From an uncultured Bacillota bacterium (lineage in GTDB: Bacteria; Bacillota_I; Bacilli_A; RF39; UBA660), in NCBI GenBank assembly GCA_946630315.1, contig CAMOYT010000004.1, positions 1 through 60,042 on the forward strand: DNA of 60,042 nucleotides, written 5' to 3'. The stretch's first letter is position 1, and every line of letters starts with the position of its first letter. Of this stretch, positions 47,126 through 56,346 are shown piece by piece. Under the pieces are notes generated by a model. The model was given only the letters and a program-made list of their open reading frames with translations. It was not told where the DNA came from and did not search any database. The position numbers and the translations under genes were made by a program.

Positions 47126-48699
47126 TCTACTATTTTGCAATCATATAAGATTTTATCTCCATATTTTGTATTTTGGATAGTTTTATTACACTTATATTTA
47201 CTATCAACGTCACTATCATATATTAATTCATCAGTTATAGCATTATATTTACCATAGAATCCATTAGTAAAATGTACTTTAGATTCTTTAATATTTATAT
47301 CTATATTATTATCTTTATAATTTTTTTCAATTAAGTATAGTTTTTCTAAATTAGTAACTAATTTATTTATAGTATTTTCATTAGCAACTATTACTATATC
47401 ATTTATATTATCATTAAAATATGTTGTATGTATTTTATTGTTTTTTAAATCTTTTATAATTAAATCATAATATTCTTTATTATCTTTAGTAAAATCAGCA
47501 GTTATATATATTACTTCAATATTATCTTCTTCAGATTTATGAGTAGCTAATTTTTTAATATCTGTATTAATATTAGATTTAACTATTATTTTATTATCTT
47601 CTAAATTATTATCTATTATATATTTATAGCTATTTGTATTATAAGATTTAATTATACTATTATCTTTATAATCTAATTGTAATTGTTCTTCTTGAGTATC
47701 TTTATTATCATCTATTACTTCAATATTCTTTAATGATACTGTGCTAATTCCTATGCCAATTCCACATAATAAGATTGCTGATACAAATGTTATTACTAAT
47801 AATTTAAAATTAATTTTTTTATTAAATATAAAACAAATACATAATAGTAAGAACAAGATTAATATAACAATTCCAGATATTATGGAAATAGTTATTCCTA
47901 AGAATAATATATTTGTGGTAATAAATGATAATGTAATTATTGATGCTATTACTGATGGAATAATTATTCCTACTAAACTAATAGCAATTAAAACTACTAT
48001 AAATTTTATAAAAAATAAAACTACATTAGATAATACATTTAAAAATGCAAATGGCTTATCTTTTTCATCTCTAATTATTACTTTTTCTCTTTGATTTGTA
48101 AAATCTTTTTTATTATTATCTTTATTTTTTTCATCTTCTTTTTTATCTAATTCATAATAATTTAAATATCTAATTTTAAATGTATGTATAAGTATTATTA
48201 CAGTAATAATAAACCATAATACATTTAGAATACCTCTTAGAATATTTTCTATTGTATTAGATATATTATTTCCTAAGAAATTAAACATACTTGATAGTAT
48301 ATGACTTGATATACCACATATAGTTAAACCTATTAACCATAATATAAATGCTGCTATAATCATTTCTATTACACATTTTAATCCAGTTGAAAATTTCATA
48401 TGAGAAAACATATTTACTGTTCTTGTAATAAAATCTAGTAGCGAATCCCATGCTTCATTTAAACTATTTTTATTTTTTCTTAATGACTGATCTATATCTG
48501 TTATTTTATCATTAATAAGATCATCCATTGAACAATCAAATAAGTTAGCAATTTGCACTATCTTATCTGTTTCTGGGTAAGTATTATTACTTTCCCATTT
48601 CGATACACTTTGTCTAGATACATTTAGTTTTTCGGCCAATTCTTCTTGACTCATTCCATTCTTTTTTCGAAGAATGATTAATTTGTCTCCAAATTTCAT
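47107..48699 (-). CDS. XRE-family HTH protein with multiple membrane helices
   Basis: A 530-residue membrane-bound regulator. The N-terminal HTH is near perfect for the XRE family: GDKLIILRKKNGMSQEELAE, then KLNVSRQSVSKWESNNTYPE (residues 4-45). About five or six hydrophobic helices follow (near 108-130, 150-172, 225-265, 270-300, 305-325). The last 190 residues are hydrophilic, Asn/Asp/Lys-rich and probably outside the cell. Such fusions are thought to link envelope signals to transcription. The gene is alone. SD GGAAGGTG lies before ATG 48699. Confidence 0.82.
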   Translation of the reverse strand: MKFGDKLIILRKKNGMSQEELAEKLNVSRQSVSKWESNNTYPETDKIVQIANLFDCSMDDLINDKITDIDQSLRKNKNSLNEAWDSLLDFITRTVNMFSHMKFSTGLKCVIEMIIAAFILWLIGLTICGISSHILSSMFNFLGNNISNTIENILRGILNVLWFIITVIILIHTFKIRYLNYYELDKKEDEKNKDNNKKDFTNQREKVIIRDEKDKPFAFLNVLSNVVLFFIKFIVVLIAISLVGIIIPSVIASIITLSFITTNILFLGITISIISGIVILILFLLLCICFIFNKKINFKLLVITFVSAILLCGIGIGISTVSLKNIEVIDDNKDTQEEQLQLDYKDNSIIKSYNTNSYKYIIDNNLEDNKIIVKSNINTDIKKLATHKSEEDNIEVIYITADFTKDNKEYYDLIIKDLKNNKIHTTYFNDNINDIVIVANENTINKLVTNLEKLYLIEKNYKDNNIDINIKESKVHFTNGFYGKYNAITDELIYDSDVDSKYKCNKTIQNTKYGDKILYDCKIVEEDYNE

Positions 48700-48814
48700 A
48701 TTTACACCTTCCTTTTATGCATACAATTTTACGTTAAAAAGCAGTTGCATTCTATACAGTTTAGTTGGAAATTATGTAAAGTTTTGGTTGCTTTTACTTA
48801 TTTTATCATAATTT

Positions 48815-48845
48815 TAATAAAAAAAGACAAGTTGTTACTTGTCTT
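48815..48845 (-). terminator. Terminator of acyl-CoA ligase copy 2
   Basis: Minus strand AAGACAAGT, loop AACA, ACTTGTCTTT, then T's. Confidence 0.88.
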
Positions 48846-50589
48846 CTTTCTTTTGTTCGTTTTCTTTTTCTAATGCTTTATAATCTACTTTGTTATATAA
48901 AGTTTTTGGTAATTCTTTTCTTACTTCAAATTCTTTAGGTACTGAGTAGATTGATAATTCTTTTTTACATAGTTCTTTTAATTCTTTTCTTAGTTTGGCA
49001 CTTTCTTTATATCCTGGATTTAATACTAGATAGGCTTTAGGAACGTGCATTTTATATTGATGAGGTATTCCTATTACACAACATTGTTTTACTGCTTCAT
49101 GGGAGTTTAATACTCTTTCAATCATTGCTGGATAGACATTAAATCCTGATACTACAATCATTCTCTTTAATCTTTGAGTATAATAAACAATTCCGTTAGC
49201 AGCAATATATCCTAAGTCTCCTGTATGAAGATAAGTTAATCCATCTTTATGTTTCTTTAAGACATTTTTAGTTTCTTCTTCATTATTTAAATATCCCATC
49301 ATTAAAGTTGGACCATTAACACAAATTTCTCCTTCTTCTCCTAATGGTAATTCTTCATTAGTTTCAGGATTTACTATTTTATATGTATTTCCTACCATTG
49401 GTATTCCAATACTACCTGGTTCATTTGTTCCTGGGAATGTATAGGCTGTTGCGGCAACTGATTCAGTCATACCATAACCTTTTAATATATTTACGTTTGC
49501 TCCATGGGTATGTAAGAAATCATTAATCTTTTGTTCTGCTTGAACAGATAAATAATCTCCACCAGATACCATATATTTTAATTGTGACATATCTAGATTA
49601 TCAAATCTATGATTAGACATCATACCTTCCCATAAAGTAGGTACTCCTAGTATTACATGTGGTCGATCATTTTTCCATATCTTATAGAATCTTCCAGCAT
49701 CATATTCTGGCATTAGAATTGTTTCTACTTTTAAGCATAATGGTGTATGTATACAAATACCTAGTCCAAAACCATGGAAGTTTGGAAGTACTGTTACTAT
49801 TTTATCTTTTGGTCTTACATCTATTACATTTACAGCAGCTTGTTGTGCCATAGCATTAAAACTATAATTAGAAATCATTATACCTTTTGGTGTACCAGTT
49901 GTTCCTCCACTATGTAGTATTACAGCACAGCTATCTTTATCTTGATTAGCATTAAAGTTTTTATTATAACTTCTTCCACGTAACATGAAATCTTTCCATC
50001 CCATATAATCTCTATCGGTAAAACTTGGTCTTTTCATTGTTATACTTCTTGTTATTGTATAGCCTAGTGATAAAGCTAGTGGCATACTTTCTTTTGGAGA
50101 TACTAGAATAGTTTTATATACTAATGTTTCTGGTATTACTTCTTTAAAGTTATCATAATCAAAGTCTACTAAGAATAGAAATCTTGATTTTGATTCTTTT
50201 AAATAGAACTTAATTTGCTCTGGACTACTTAGTGGGTGAACCATATCAGCTATAGCACCAATCTTATTAGTAGCATAGAAAGCATAAATTGCTTCTGGCA
50301 TATTAGGCATACAAATAGTTACTATGTCTCCTTCTTTTACTCCATAGCTTCTTAATGCTCTAGCACATACATCAATATTTTCAAAGAATTCATTATAACT
50401 AATTCTATTTTCAAAATAGTTTAATGCAATAAAGTCTCTATCTTCTCCTACTTCATCTTTCATATAATTATAAATAGTTTTATTTGTAAATTTGATTGAT
50501 CTTTCTTCTCTTGAATAGTATTCTAACCAAGGTTTGTTAGGATCTGTCTTTTTAAATAACTTAGTAAATAAATCTTTAAAAAAACGCAT
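48835..50589 (-). CDS. Acyl-CoA ligase / AMP-binding enzyme (copy 2)
   Basis: A 584-residue ANL-superfamily enzyme, clearly paralogous to copy 1 (16.3-18.0 kb). Motifs: ILHSGGTTGTPKGIMIS (A3), KYMVSGGDYLS, GYGMTESVAA (A5), LHTGDLGYI, TQRLKRMIVVSGFNVYPAMI and the late KELPKTLYNKVDYKALEKE with the catalytic-type Lys. It probably activates a fatty acid. The SD GGAGTGAT supports ATG 50589. It lies downstream of the YhgE-like and MMPL genes on the same strand, separated by a terminator, so it may be a linked but separate transcript of a lipid-related cluster. Confidence 0.9.
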   Translation of the reverse strand: MRFFKDLFTKLFKKTDPNKPWLEYYSREERSIKFTNKTIYNYMKDEVGEDRDFIALNYFENRISYNEFFENIDVCARALRSYGVKEGDIVTICMPNMPEAIYAFYATNKIGAIADMVHPLSSPEQIKFYLKESKSRFLFLVDFDYDNFKEVIPETLVYKTILVSPKESMPLALSLGYTITRSITMKRPSFTDRDYMGWKDFMLRGRSYNKNFNANQDKDSCAVILHSGGTTGTPKGIMISNYSFNAMAQQAAVNVIDVRPKDKIVTVLPNFHGFGLGICIHTPLCLKVETILMPEYDAGRFYKIWKNDRPHVILGVPTLWEGMMSNHRFDNLDMSQLKYMVSGGDYLSVQAEQKINDFLHTHGANVNILKGYGMTESVAATAYTFPGTNEPGSIGIPMVGNTYKIVNPETNEELPLGEEGEICVNGPTLMMGYLNNEEETKNVLKKHKDGLTYLHTGDLGYIAANGIVYYTQRLKRMIVVSGFNVYPAMIERVLNSHEAVKQCCVIGIPHQYKMHVPKAYLVLNPGYKESAKLRKELKELCKKELSIYSVPKEFEVRKELPKTLYNKVDYKALEKENEQKKEDK

Positions 50590-50644
50590 TGTCATCACTC
50601 CATTTATTTATTTTCACTCTACTATTATACCACAAATTTAATAA

Positions 50645-50671
50645 ATAAAAATAAAAAGGTTCATTGAACCT
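50645..50671 (-). terminator. Terminator of the MMPL/YhgE-like pair
   Basis: Minus strand AGGTTCA-AT-GAACCT followed by TTTTATTTTT. Confidence 0.83.
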
Positions 50672-52295
50672 ATTTTATTTTATAAATGAATATTGTCTTA
50701 TTAGCATTATTAGTTGAATATCCATTATATTCATTTGACATTTTAGCTAATATTTTTGCTTTATTTGAATAATTATTAATAATAGATGCATAATTTGATA
50801 ATTTTTTAATGCCTTGATCATTAAATTCTTTAATACCATTTGATAAAGTATTAGCTCCATTATTTAATTCATTAGTACCTTCTTCTAAAGATAGTGCTCC
50901 TTGATATAGTTTATCTAATCCTGTTCCTAGGCTAGTTAATCCATTATCTATACTACTTGCTCCTGCTTCTACTTGGCTTAGTGTTCCTGATAGAGTTTTT
51001 GTTAAAGTTTGAATTTTAGTCGAAGATTCAGTTATTGTTCCTTTTAAAGCATTTAATCCTTCAATATTTTTATTATATAAGTAGATATTTTGGTTATTTC
51101 CATCATATAACTTTTTATAAGTTAAAAGATTAGTCATTGTTTGTTCATCAATATATCCTGCTTGTAACATAGCAGATAAAGTACTAGTTAATTCTTCTTC
51201 ACTTTTTGTTATATCAAGACCACTTTTTGTGAAGTTTTCTGCAAAAGTTTTATTTAAATTTTGTAGACTTTCAATAGCTTGGTTATCTCCTGCTACTAAT
51301 TTATCTACATCTTCAAATGGATTTATTGGATTACCAGATTCATCATAATATGATTTATTCATTTCTTCTATTTGACTATTTAATACTTGTAATATTTGGT
51401 TTAGAGCTCCATCTAGACTATTTGCTCCCTCTTTTAAGCTATTTACTCCAGATACTACTGTTTCTAAATTATTAGCTATTTGGGTAGATCCTTCTTTAAT
51501 CTTAGTAGTACCAGATGTTAATTCATTTGAACCTGATTCAATCTTATTCATGTTTTCTTGTAATAGATTAATTGATGATGATAAGTTATCTAATTTTGAT
51601 AATTTAGATATATCTATTTCTTCTAATAGTTTTGGTGTTGCAGCTACATATAGTTCTTTTTCTTCAAACTTTGTTGTTTTATATGTAATTGTAATTTTAT
51701 CTAAGTCTTTTAACTCATCTATTTTTAAATTATCATACATTCCAGGTGCAGCTATGGCTGCTATTGCTGAAGTTTTACCATTATCTATTATTTCACCATT
51801 AGATACTTCTATATTGGAATTATATTTATTATTTAAAGTTGTTGCTAAAACTACAACATATGGATTATACATACCATAATTAGAATTATATGAATTATTT
51901 TGTAATAATACTTCTATTTTTATATTACCTTTTTTATTTTTTATATCTTTTACATTTACTAATTCATTATTTAAATAATAATTTGTTTTAATAGTAATTG
52001 GTTGTTCTAGAGTATTAGGTGCTTGATAATAAATATCTTTTCCTTTAGCTTCCCATGTTAATCTATTATTATTTAAAGTAAATTTTTCTTCTCCATTAAT
52101 ATTAGTTATTTTATTTAATAATGTATAGTCTTCATAAGATGTATTATCTAAATTAGTTAACTTAGTATTTACATTTGATTTAATTACTTTTCCATTTAAA
52201 TCTAAATTTGTATAGATAGTTTCTGTTTTATTTGCTGCAAAAACTGATAGTGGACATAGTAATAATGCTATAAGTAAGAATAATTTCTTTTTCAT
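50670..52295 (-). CDS. Secreted YhgE/Pip-like coiled-coil protein
   Basis: A 541-residue exported protein. A clear signal peptide (MKKKLFLLIALLLCPLSVFA, cut after Ala 20) opens it. Residues about 240-300 and 430-500 are coiled coils with the heptad-like x-L-x-x-G-x-x-x-L repeats found in YhgE/Pip proteins (ELTSGTTKIKEGSTQIAN; NELNNGANTLSNGIKEFND). The region between them has NPINPFEDVDKLVAGDNQA. It lacks the C-terminal TM helices of full YhgE. It follows the MMPL gene by 1 nt, so the two probably form one envelope complex, with the coil protein on the outer side. Confidence 0.82.
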   Translation of the reverse strand: MKKKLFLLIALLLCPLSVFAANKTETIYTNLDLNGKVIKSNVNTKLTNLDNTSYEDYTLLNKITNINGEEKFTLNNNRLTWEAKGKDIYYQAPNTLEQPITIKTNYYLNNELVNVKDIKNKKGNIKIEVLLQNNSYNSNYGMYNPYVVVLATTLNNKYNSNIEVSNGEIIDNGKTSAIAAIAAPGMYDNLKIDELKDLDKITITYKTTKFEEKELYVAATPKLLEEIDISKLSKLDNLSSSINLLQENMNKIESGSNELTSGTTKIKEGSTQIANNLETVVSGVNSLKEGANSLDGALNQILQVLNSQIEEMNKSYYDESGNPINPFEDVDKLVAGDNQAIESLQNLNKTFAENFTKSGLDITKSEEELTSTLSAMLQAGYIDEQTMTNLLTYKKLYDGNNQNIYLYNKNIEGLNALKGTITESSTKIQTLTKTLSGTLSQVEAGASSIDNGLTSLGTGLDKLYQGALSLEEGTNELNNGANTLSNGIKEFNDQGIKKLSNYASIINNYSNKAKILAKMSNEYNGYSTNNANKTIFIYKIK

Positions 52296-52296
52296 A

Positions 52297-54363
52297 TTAT
52301 TTAGCCTCCTTTGTTTTAGTAAATTTCATTATAAATTTATCTAGTAACATTAAAATGCTTGGTAATATTAAGATTACTACTAGCATACTAATTATAGATC
52401 CTCTAGATAATAGTGTTGTTATTGAACCAATCATATCTATCTTAGTATATAAAGATACTCCTATTGTTGCAGCAAAGAAGCATAAACCAGATGTTAAGAT
52501 AGATGGTACTGTTGCTGATAAAGTCTTTTGCATGGCTTTTTCTTTGTTTTTTTCTTTACTTCTTTCTTCTAAGTATTTAGTAGACATTAATATTGCATAA
52601 TCTATTGTTGCACCTAATTGGATTGTTCCTACTATTATACTAGCTATAAATGGAAGCGTTGTTCCAGTATAGTATGCACAAGCCATATTTATGAAGATAG
52701 CAAATTCTATTGCTACTATTAAAATTATTGGTAACGAGAATGATTTTAAGACTAATAGCATTATGACAAATATAACAGCAATTGATGTATAATTAACTGC
52801 TTTAAAGTCATGATCTGCAATCTTTACTAAATCATTCATTAATGGACCTTCTCCTGCTAAGATAGCTTTTTTATCATAAACTTTTATTAATGCATTCATC
52901 TCTTCTATTTGTTTATTTAGTTTAGGAGATGCTATTTCATAGTCAGAATTAACTATAATTAATTTATATTTATCATTATCAATTAGATTTTTTACATCTT
53001 CTGGTAATAATTCACTTATTGTTGGATCTAGTAATTCACTTGTAGATAGAACACTACTTACTCCATCTAATTTCTTTAATTCTTTTGTTAATTCTTCTAT
53101 CTTATCATTCTTAGTTTTTGAATCTAATATAATCATTTCAGTAGAGATAATATTATATTTTTCTGCTAATTTTGAATTAGATACTTGAGATGGTAAATTA
53201 TTTGGAAGCGATTCATCTAATTTATAATAGACATTATAGTTACTATTACCAATATATGCTGGTATTAATAATAAGATAAATATAACTAAAATTAACTTAT
53301 TATGTTTTAAAACAAATGATTGTACTCTTTTTAATTCAGGTAATAATACTTTATGTTGATACTTATCTATTTGTTTATCAAATACTAATAATAGTGCTGG
53401 AAATATTGTCATTACACATAATAGACCACAGACTATTCCTTTAGCCATTACTATTCCTATATCTTTGCCTAGTGTTAGTTGCATTGTACATAGGGCTAAA
53501 AATCCAGCAAATGTAGTTAATGATGAACCTAGAACTGATGTAAATGTATCTTGTATTGCTAGTGCCATATTTTCTTGATTAGTGTTCTTTTTATTGTTCT
53601 TTTTAGCTTGCTGATACTTATGATATAAGAATATTGAGAAATCTGTTGTTACAGCTAGTTGAAGAATTGCTGCTATTGCTTTTGTAATATATGATATTTC
53701 TCCTAAGAAGTAATTTGTTCCCATATTATAGATTATTGCTATACCAATATTTAAAAGTAATAAGAAAGGTATTATATATGAATCTGTTGAGATTACAAGT
53801 ACTATTAAGCATAAAATTACAGCAATTAAGACATAAGCTACTATTTCTTGATCAGATAGGTTTTTAGTATCTAATACCATTTGTGATAGACTATTTACGT
53901 TACTGGCATCTTCTACTATTTTATTTACTTTATCTAAGGCAACTAGTGTAGTTTCTGCTGATGTTCCATCTTTAAATGTTACTACTACTATTGTTTCATT
54001 ATCATGATAAAGTTTATTTAATATTTCATCTGGTAACATATCTTTTGATATTGTTGTACCAAGTAAATCTACAATGCTTACTACTTGATTTACTCCATCT
54101 ACTTTTTTTATTTTTTCTTCTAATTTTAATATTTCTTTTTCATTTCTATTATCTGTCATTATAAAAGCATATGAACCTATTCCTAAATCATCTTTTAGGA
54201 TATTTTGACCTTTTATTGTTTCTATGTTATCTGGTAAATATACTAGAATATTATAATTAATCTTGGTATTTATATATCCAAAGATGCATGGTATAAGTAA
54301 TAATAATCCTATGATTACTATTAATTTATTATGCTTAGTTATAAAACTAGATATTTTTTTCAT
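52297..54363 (-). CDS. MMPL/RND family membrane transporter
   Basis: A 688-residue transporter of the MMPL type with a two-fold repeat: a TM helix (about 12-32), an outside domain, then five helices, repeated in the second half (starting near KHNKLILVIFILLLIPAY). The proton-relay type segment TTDFSIFLYHKYQQA in the first half and GATIDYAILMSTKYLEERSKE in the second match the family's conserved Asp-Tyr helix 4/10. Such proteins export lipids or hydrophobic compounds. ATG 54363 follows AGGAGG; the ATG at 54381 lies before this SD. A divergent TetR gene and an operator-like repeat sit upstream. Confidence 0.92.
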   Translation of the reverse strand: MKKISSFITKHNKLIVIIGLLLLIPCIFGYINTKINYNILVYLPDNIETIKGQNILKDDLGIGSYAFIMTDNRNEKEILKLEEKIKKVDGVNQVVSIVDLLGTTISKDMLPDEILNKLYHDNETIVVVTFKDGTSAETTLVALDKVNKIVEDASNVNSLSQMVLDTKNLSDQEIVAYVLIAVILCLIVLVISTDSYIIPFLLLLNIGIAIIYNMGTNYFLGEISYITKAIAAILQLAVTTDFSIFLYHKYQQAKKNNKKNTNQENMALAIQDTFTSVLGSSLTTFAGFLALCTMQLTLGKDIGIVMAKGIVCGLLCVMTIFPALLLVFDKQIDKYQHKVLLPELKRVQSFVLKHNKLILVIFILLLIPAYIGNSNYNVYYKLDESLPNNLPSQVSNSKLAEKYNIISTEMIILDSKTKNDKIEELTKELKKLDGVSSVLSTSELLDPTISELLPEDVKNLIDNDKYKLIIVNSDYEIASPKLNKQIEEMNALIKVYDKKAILAGEGPLMNDLVKIADHDFKAVNYTSIAVIFVIMLLVLKSFSLPIILIVAIEFAIFINMACAYYTGTTLPFIASIIVGTIQLGATIDYAILMSTKYLEERSKEKNKEKAMQKTLSATVPSILTSGLCFFAATIGVSLYTKIDMIGSITTLLSRGSIISMLVVILILPSILMLLDKFIMKFTKTKEAK

Positions 54364-54480
54364 AGTATTCCTCCTTTTCAAATAGTTATTTTATATCATT
54401 TCAATTAATTGTTATAGAATTTATGCTCTTAAATTGTCTAGTAACCAACTATTATGCTTTTTATGTTGTTATTTTATCAT

Positions 54481-54508
54481 ACATTTGTAGGTATATCTTT
54501 ACAAATGT
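54481..54508. promoter_or_regulatory. Inverted-repeat operator between MMPL and TetR genes
   Basis: ACATTTGTA (54481-54489), 10-nt spacer and TACAAATGT (54500-54508) form perfect 9-bp arms in the 182-bp divergent region. The spacing suits a TetR dimer. The half-site ACATTTGT also occurs upstream of acyl-CoA ligase copy 1 (18049-18056). Confidence 0.65.
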
Positions 54509-54545
54509 GTGTATTTATGAAATAATTTAATTGGGTGATGAGAAT

Positions 54546-55127
54546 ATGAAAAAGAAAGAAGATTTACGTATTGTTAAAACTAAAAAGAATTTATATGAAG
54601 GACTTTTAAAATTAATGAAAGATAAATCTTTTGAAAATATTAAAGTGTCTGAAATATGTGCTGTCGCTTTAGTTAATAGAAGTACTTTTTATGATCATTT
54701 TACTGATAAATATGAATTATTAGAGGGAATGATAAGAGATTTACAATTAGAGTTCGAAGATGAATTATCTCAATATGAGTCAGAAGAATCTGATAGAACA
54801 TTTTATTTTAAATTAATTGGTTTATTATATGATCATATATTTAATAATTATGAGATTTATTCTAATGTTTTAAAAAATAATTTTAGTAGTGTTGCAAAAG
54901 ATATGTTAAAGAATAAAGCTATTATTGATGTTACTAATAGAATACAAAAACTTAATTTAAATAAGAAAGCAACAGCTGAATTTATTGCTAGATTTTATGT
55001 TTCAGCAATCATTGAAGTTGGTATTATGGTAGTTGAGTCACCAAATAAAATGACAAAAGATGAGTTCTTTGATTGCTTATATGAACTTATACCTGAATCT
55101 ATATTTCAAAAACTAATTAAAAATTAA
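54546..55127 (+). CDS. TetR/AcrR family transcriptional regulator (copy 2)
   Basis: A 193-residue TetR protein. The HTH (residues 22-52) reads SFENIKVSEICAVALVNRST then FYDHFTDKYELLEGMI. The C-terminal domain is helical, like the DhaS-type C-terminal family of copy 1. ATG 54546 follows SD GGGTGATGAG; the TTG at 54531 lies before it. Divergent from the MMPL and YhgE-like genes with a 9-bp inverted repeat between, so it most likely represses them and itself. The ligand may be the exported lipid. Confidence 0.9.
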   Translation: MKKKEDLRIVKTKKNLYEGLLKLMKDKSFENIKVSEICAVALVNRSTFYDHFTDKYELLEGMIRDLQLEFEDELSQYESEESDRTFYFKLIGLLYDHIFNNYEIYSNVLKNNFSSVAKDMLKNKAIIDVTNRIQKLNLNKKATAEFIARFYVSAIIEVGIMVVESPNKMTKDEFFDCLYELIPESIFQKLIKN

Positions 55128-55138
55128 TTAGTTTTTTT
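55108..55138 (+). terminator. Terminator of TetR copy 2
   Basis: AACTAATT (55111-55118) / AATTAGTT (55126-55133) with A's before and T's after. Confidence 0.75.
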
Positions 55139-55142
55139 ATGT

Positions 55143-55160
55143 TATAATGTTATAGGTGAT
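55143..55160 (+). promoter_or_regulatory. Compact promoter and SD for the rhomboid gene
   Basis: TATAAT (55143-55148), 6 nt, GGTGAT (55155-55160), ATG at 55166. Confidence 0.65.
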
Positions 55161-55165
55161 AAAAA

Positions 55166-55729
55166 ATGGAAGAAGTTCTTAATTATTTTTCATATAACTC
55201 AGTTGTTATATTAACTTATTTTTTTATTAGTTTAGGAGCTTTTATTTTAAATACTATTAGTAAAGGCAAAGCTAACAAGTTACTTTTTAGTACATATAGA
55301 AGTTCTTTATTTAATCCACTTACTTATGTAAGATTATTTACTCATTGTCTTGGTCATGAAAACTGGAATCATTTTATGAATAATTTTTTAACTATTTTAT
55401 TAGTTGGACCTATGCTTGAAGAAAAATATGGTAGTATTCCAATACTACAAGCTATACTAATAACTGCATTAATTACTGGTATATTTAATAGTATATTTTT
55501 TAAAAATGTATCTTTAAAGGGAGCTAGTGGTACTGTATATATGTTTATACTTTTATCTTCTTTTGTTAATATTAGTCAAGGAAAGATACCTATTACTTTA
55601 ATCTTAATCTTCTTATTTTATATTGTTAGTGAGATTAGAGATGGTCTATTTAAAAAAGATAATATTTCTCATATGGGACATTTGATTGGTGCTATTAGTG
55701 GTTGTATATTTGGTTATTTTGTATTTTAA
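55166..55729 (+). CDS. Rhomboid family intramembrane serine protease
   Basis: A 187-residue integral membrane protein with six hydrophobic helices. Family motifs: LFTHCLGHENWNHFMNNFLT (HE-x-W-x-H-x-x-x-N, oxyanion region), the Ser nucleophile in GASGTVYMFIL (residue near 120), and the His in SHMGHLIGAISG. Together Ser and His form the catalytic dyad. It cleaves membrane-spanning helices; targets are unknown. It is monocistronic, with its own compact promoter and a bidirectional terminator shared with the M23 gene. Confidence 0.9.
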   Translation: MEEVLNYFSYNSVVILTYFFISLGAFILNTISKGKANKLLFSTYRSSLFNPLTYVRLFTHCLGHENWNHFMNNFLTILLVGPMLEEKYGSIPILQAILITALITGIFNSIFFKNVSLKGASGTVYMFILLSSFVNISQGKIPITLILIFLFYIVSEIRDGLFKKDNISHMGHLIGAISGCIFGYFVF

Positions 55730-55755
55730 AAAGAGTATTATTCATACTCTTTTTT
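55728..55755. terminator. Bidirectional terminator
   Basis: AAAAAGAGTAT (55728-55738), loop TATTC and ATACTCTTTTT (55744-55754). Confidence 0.85.
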
Positions 55756-56346
55756 GTTTTCTACAAAGTCTCCTACTTTAATATATTTTTTACTTTTGTT
55801 ATTTACTAGAATATCTTTAAATTTAATTATTAATGGATCAGAATTAAAGAAATCTATTCCATTATTTACTTGCATATGAATATGTGCTCCTTTTGTTCTT
55901 CCTGAATTACCTACTCTTGCGATTATTTGTCCTTGTCTTACAATATCGCCTTCTTTTACTGTGAATGAGTTTTTCTTTATGTGACAAATTGTAACATATT
56001 CATTGTTATCTGCTTTTATTATGATATAGTTACCACGTACATCTTTTGTATCTTGAGATACTCTTAAATCTGGATAAGCCTTACTATCTTTTATTCCATC
56101 TATTATTACTAGGACAAAACCATCTACTGGAGATATTATTGGCTCATTATATCCAAAATAGTTTTCATTAATATGCCCATCATCGTGATAGTATTTACCA
56201 TCTATATTTTTATCAAAGTCATAAGCCCAACGTTGTCCATATATATCATAAGAATGAGAATCTTTCTTCTTATATCCACCATATGTTATATACCATTTAC
56301 CTATTGTAGGAATGATATATTTATTTTTAGTCTTTTTATTAATCAT
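55738..56346 (-). CDS. M23/LytM-type peptidase without a visible signal peptide
   Basis: A 202-residue protein with an M23 core: QRWAYDFD (metal Asp; a preceding His is absent), a groove region, YVTICHIKKNSFTVKEGDIV, RQGQIIARVGNSGRTKGAHI and the metal/catalytic H-x-H (His-Ile-His) in GAHIHMQV. The first residues MINKKTKNKYIIPT contain no signal peptide. Its start overlaps the previous gene stop in ATGATTAA (8 nt); that gene encodes a membrane-anchored protein. It may act on peptidoglycan if exported another way, or be a non-lytic relative. Confidence 0.8.
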   Translation of the reverse strand: MINKKTKNKYIIPTIGKWYITYGGYKKKDSHSYDIYGQRWAYDFDKNIDGKYYHDDGHINENYFGYNEPIISPVDGFVLVIIDGIKDSKAYPDLRVSQDTKDVRGNYIIIKADNNEYVTICHIKKNSFTVKEGDIVRQGQIIARVGNSGRTKGAHIHMQVNNGIDFFNSDPLIIKFKDILVNNKSKKYIKVGDFVENKKEYE

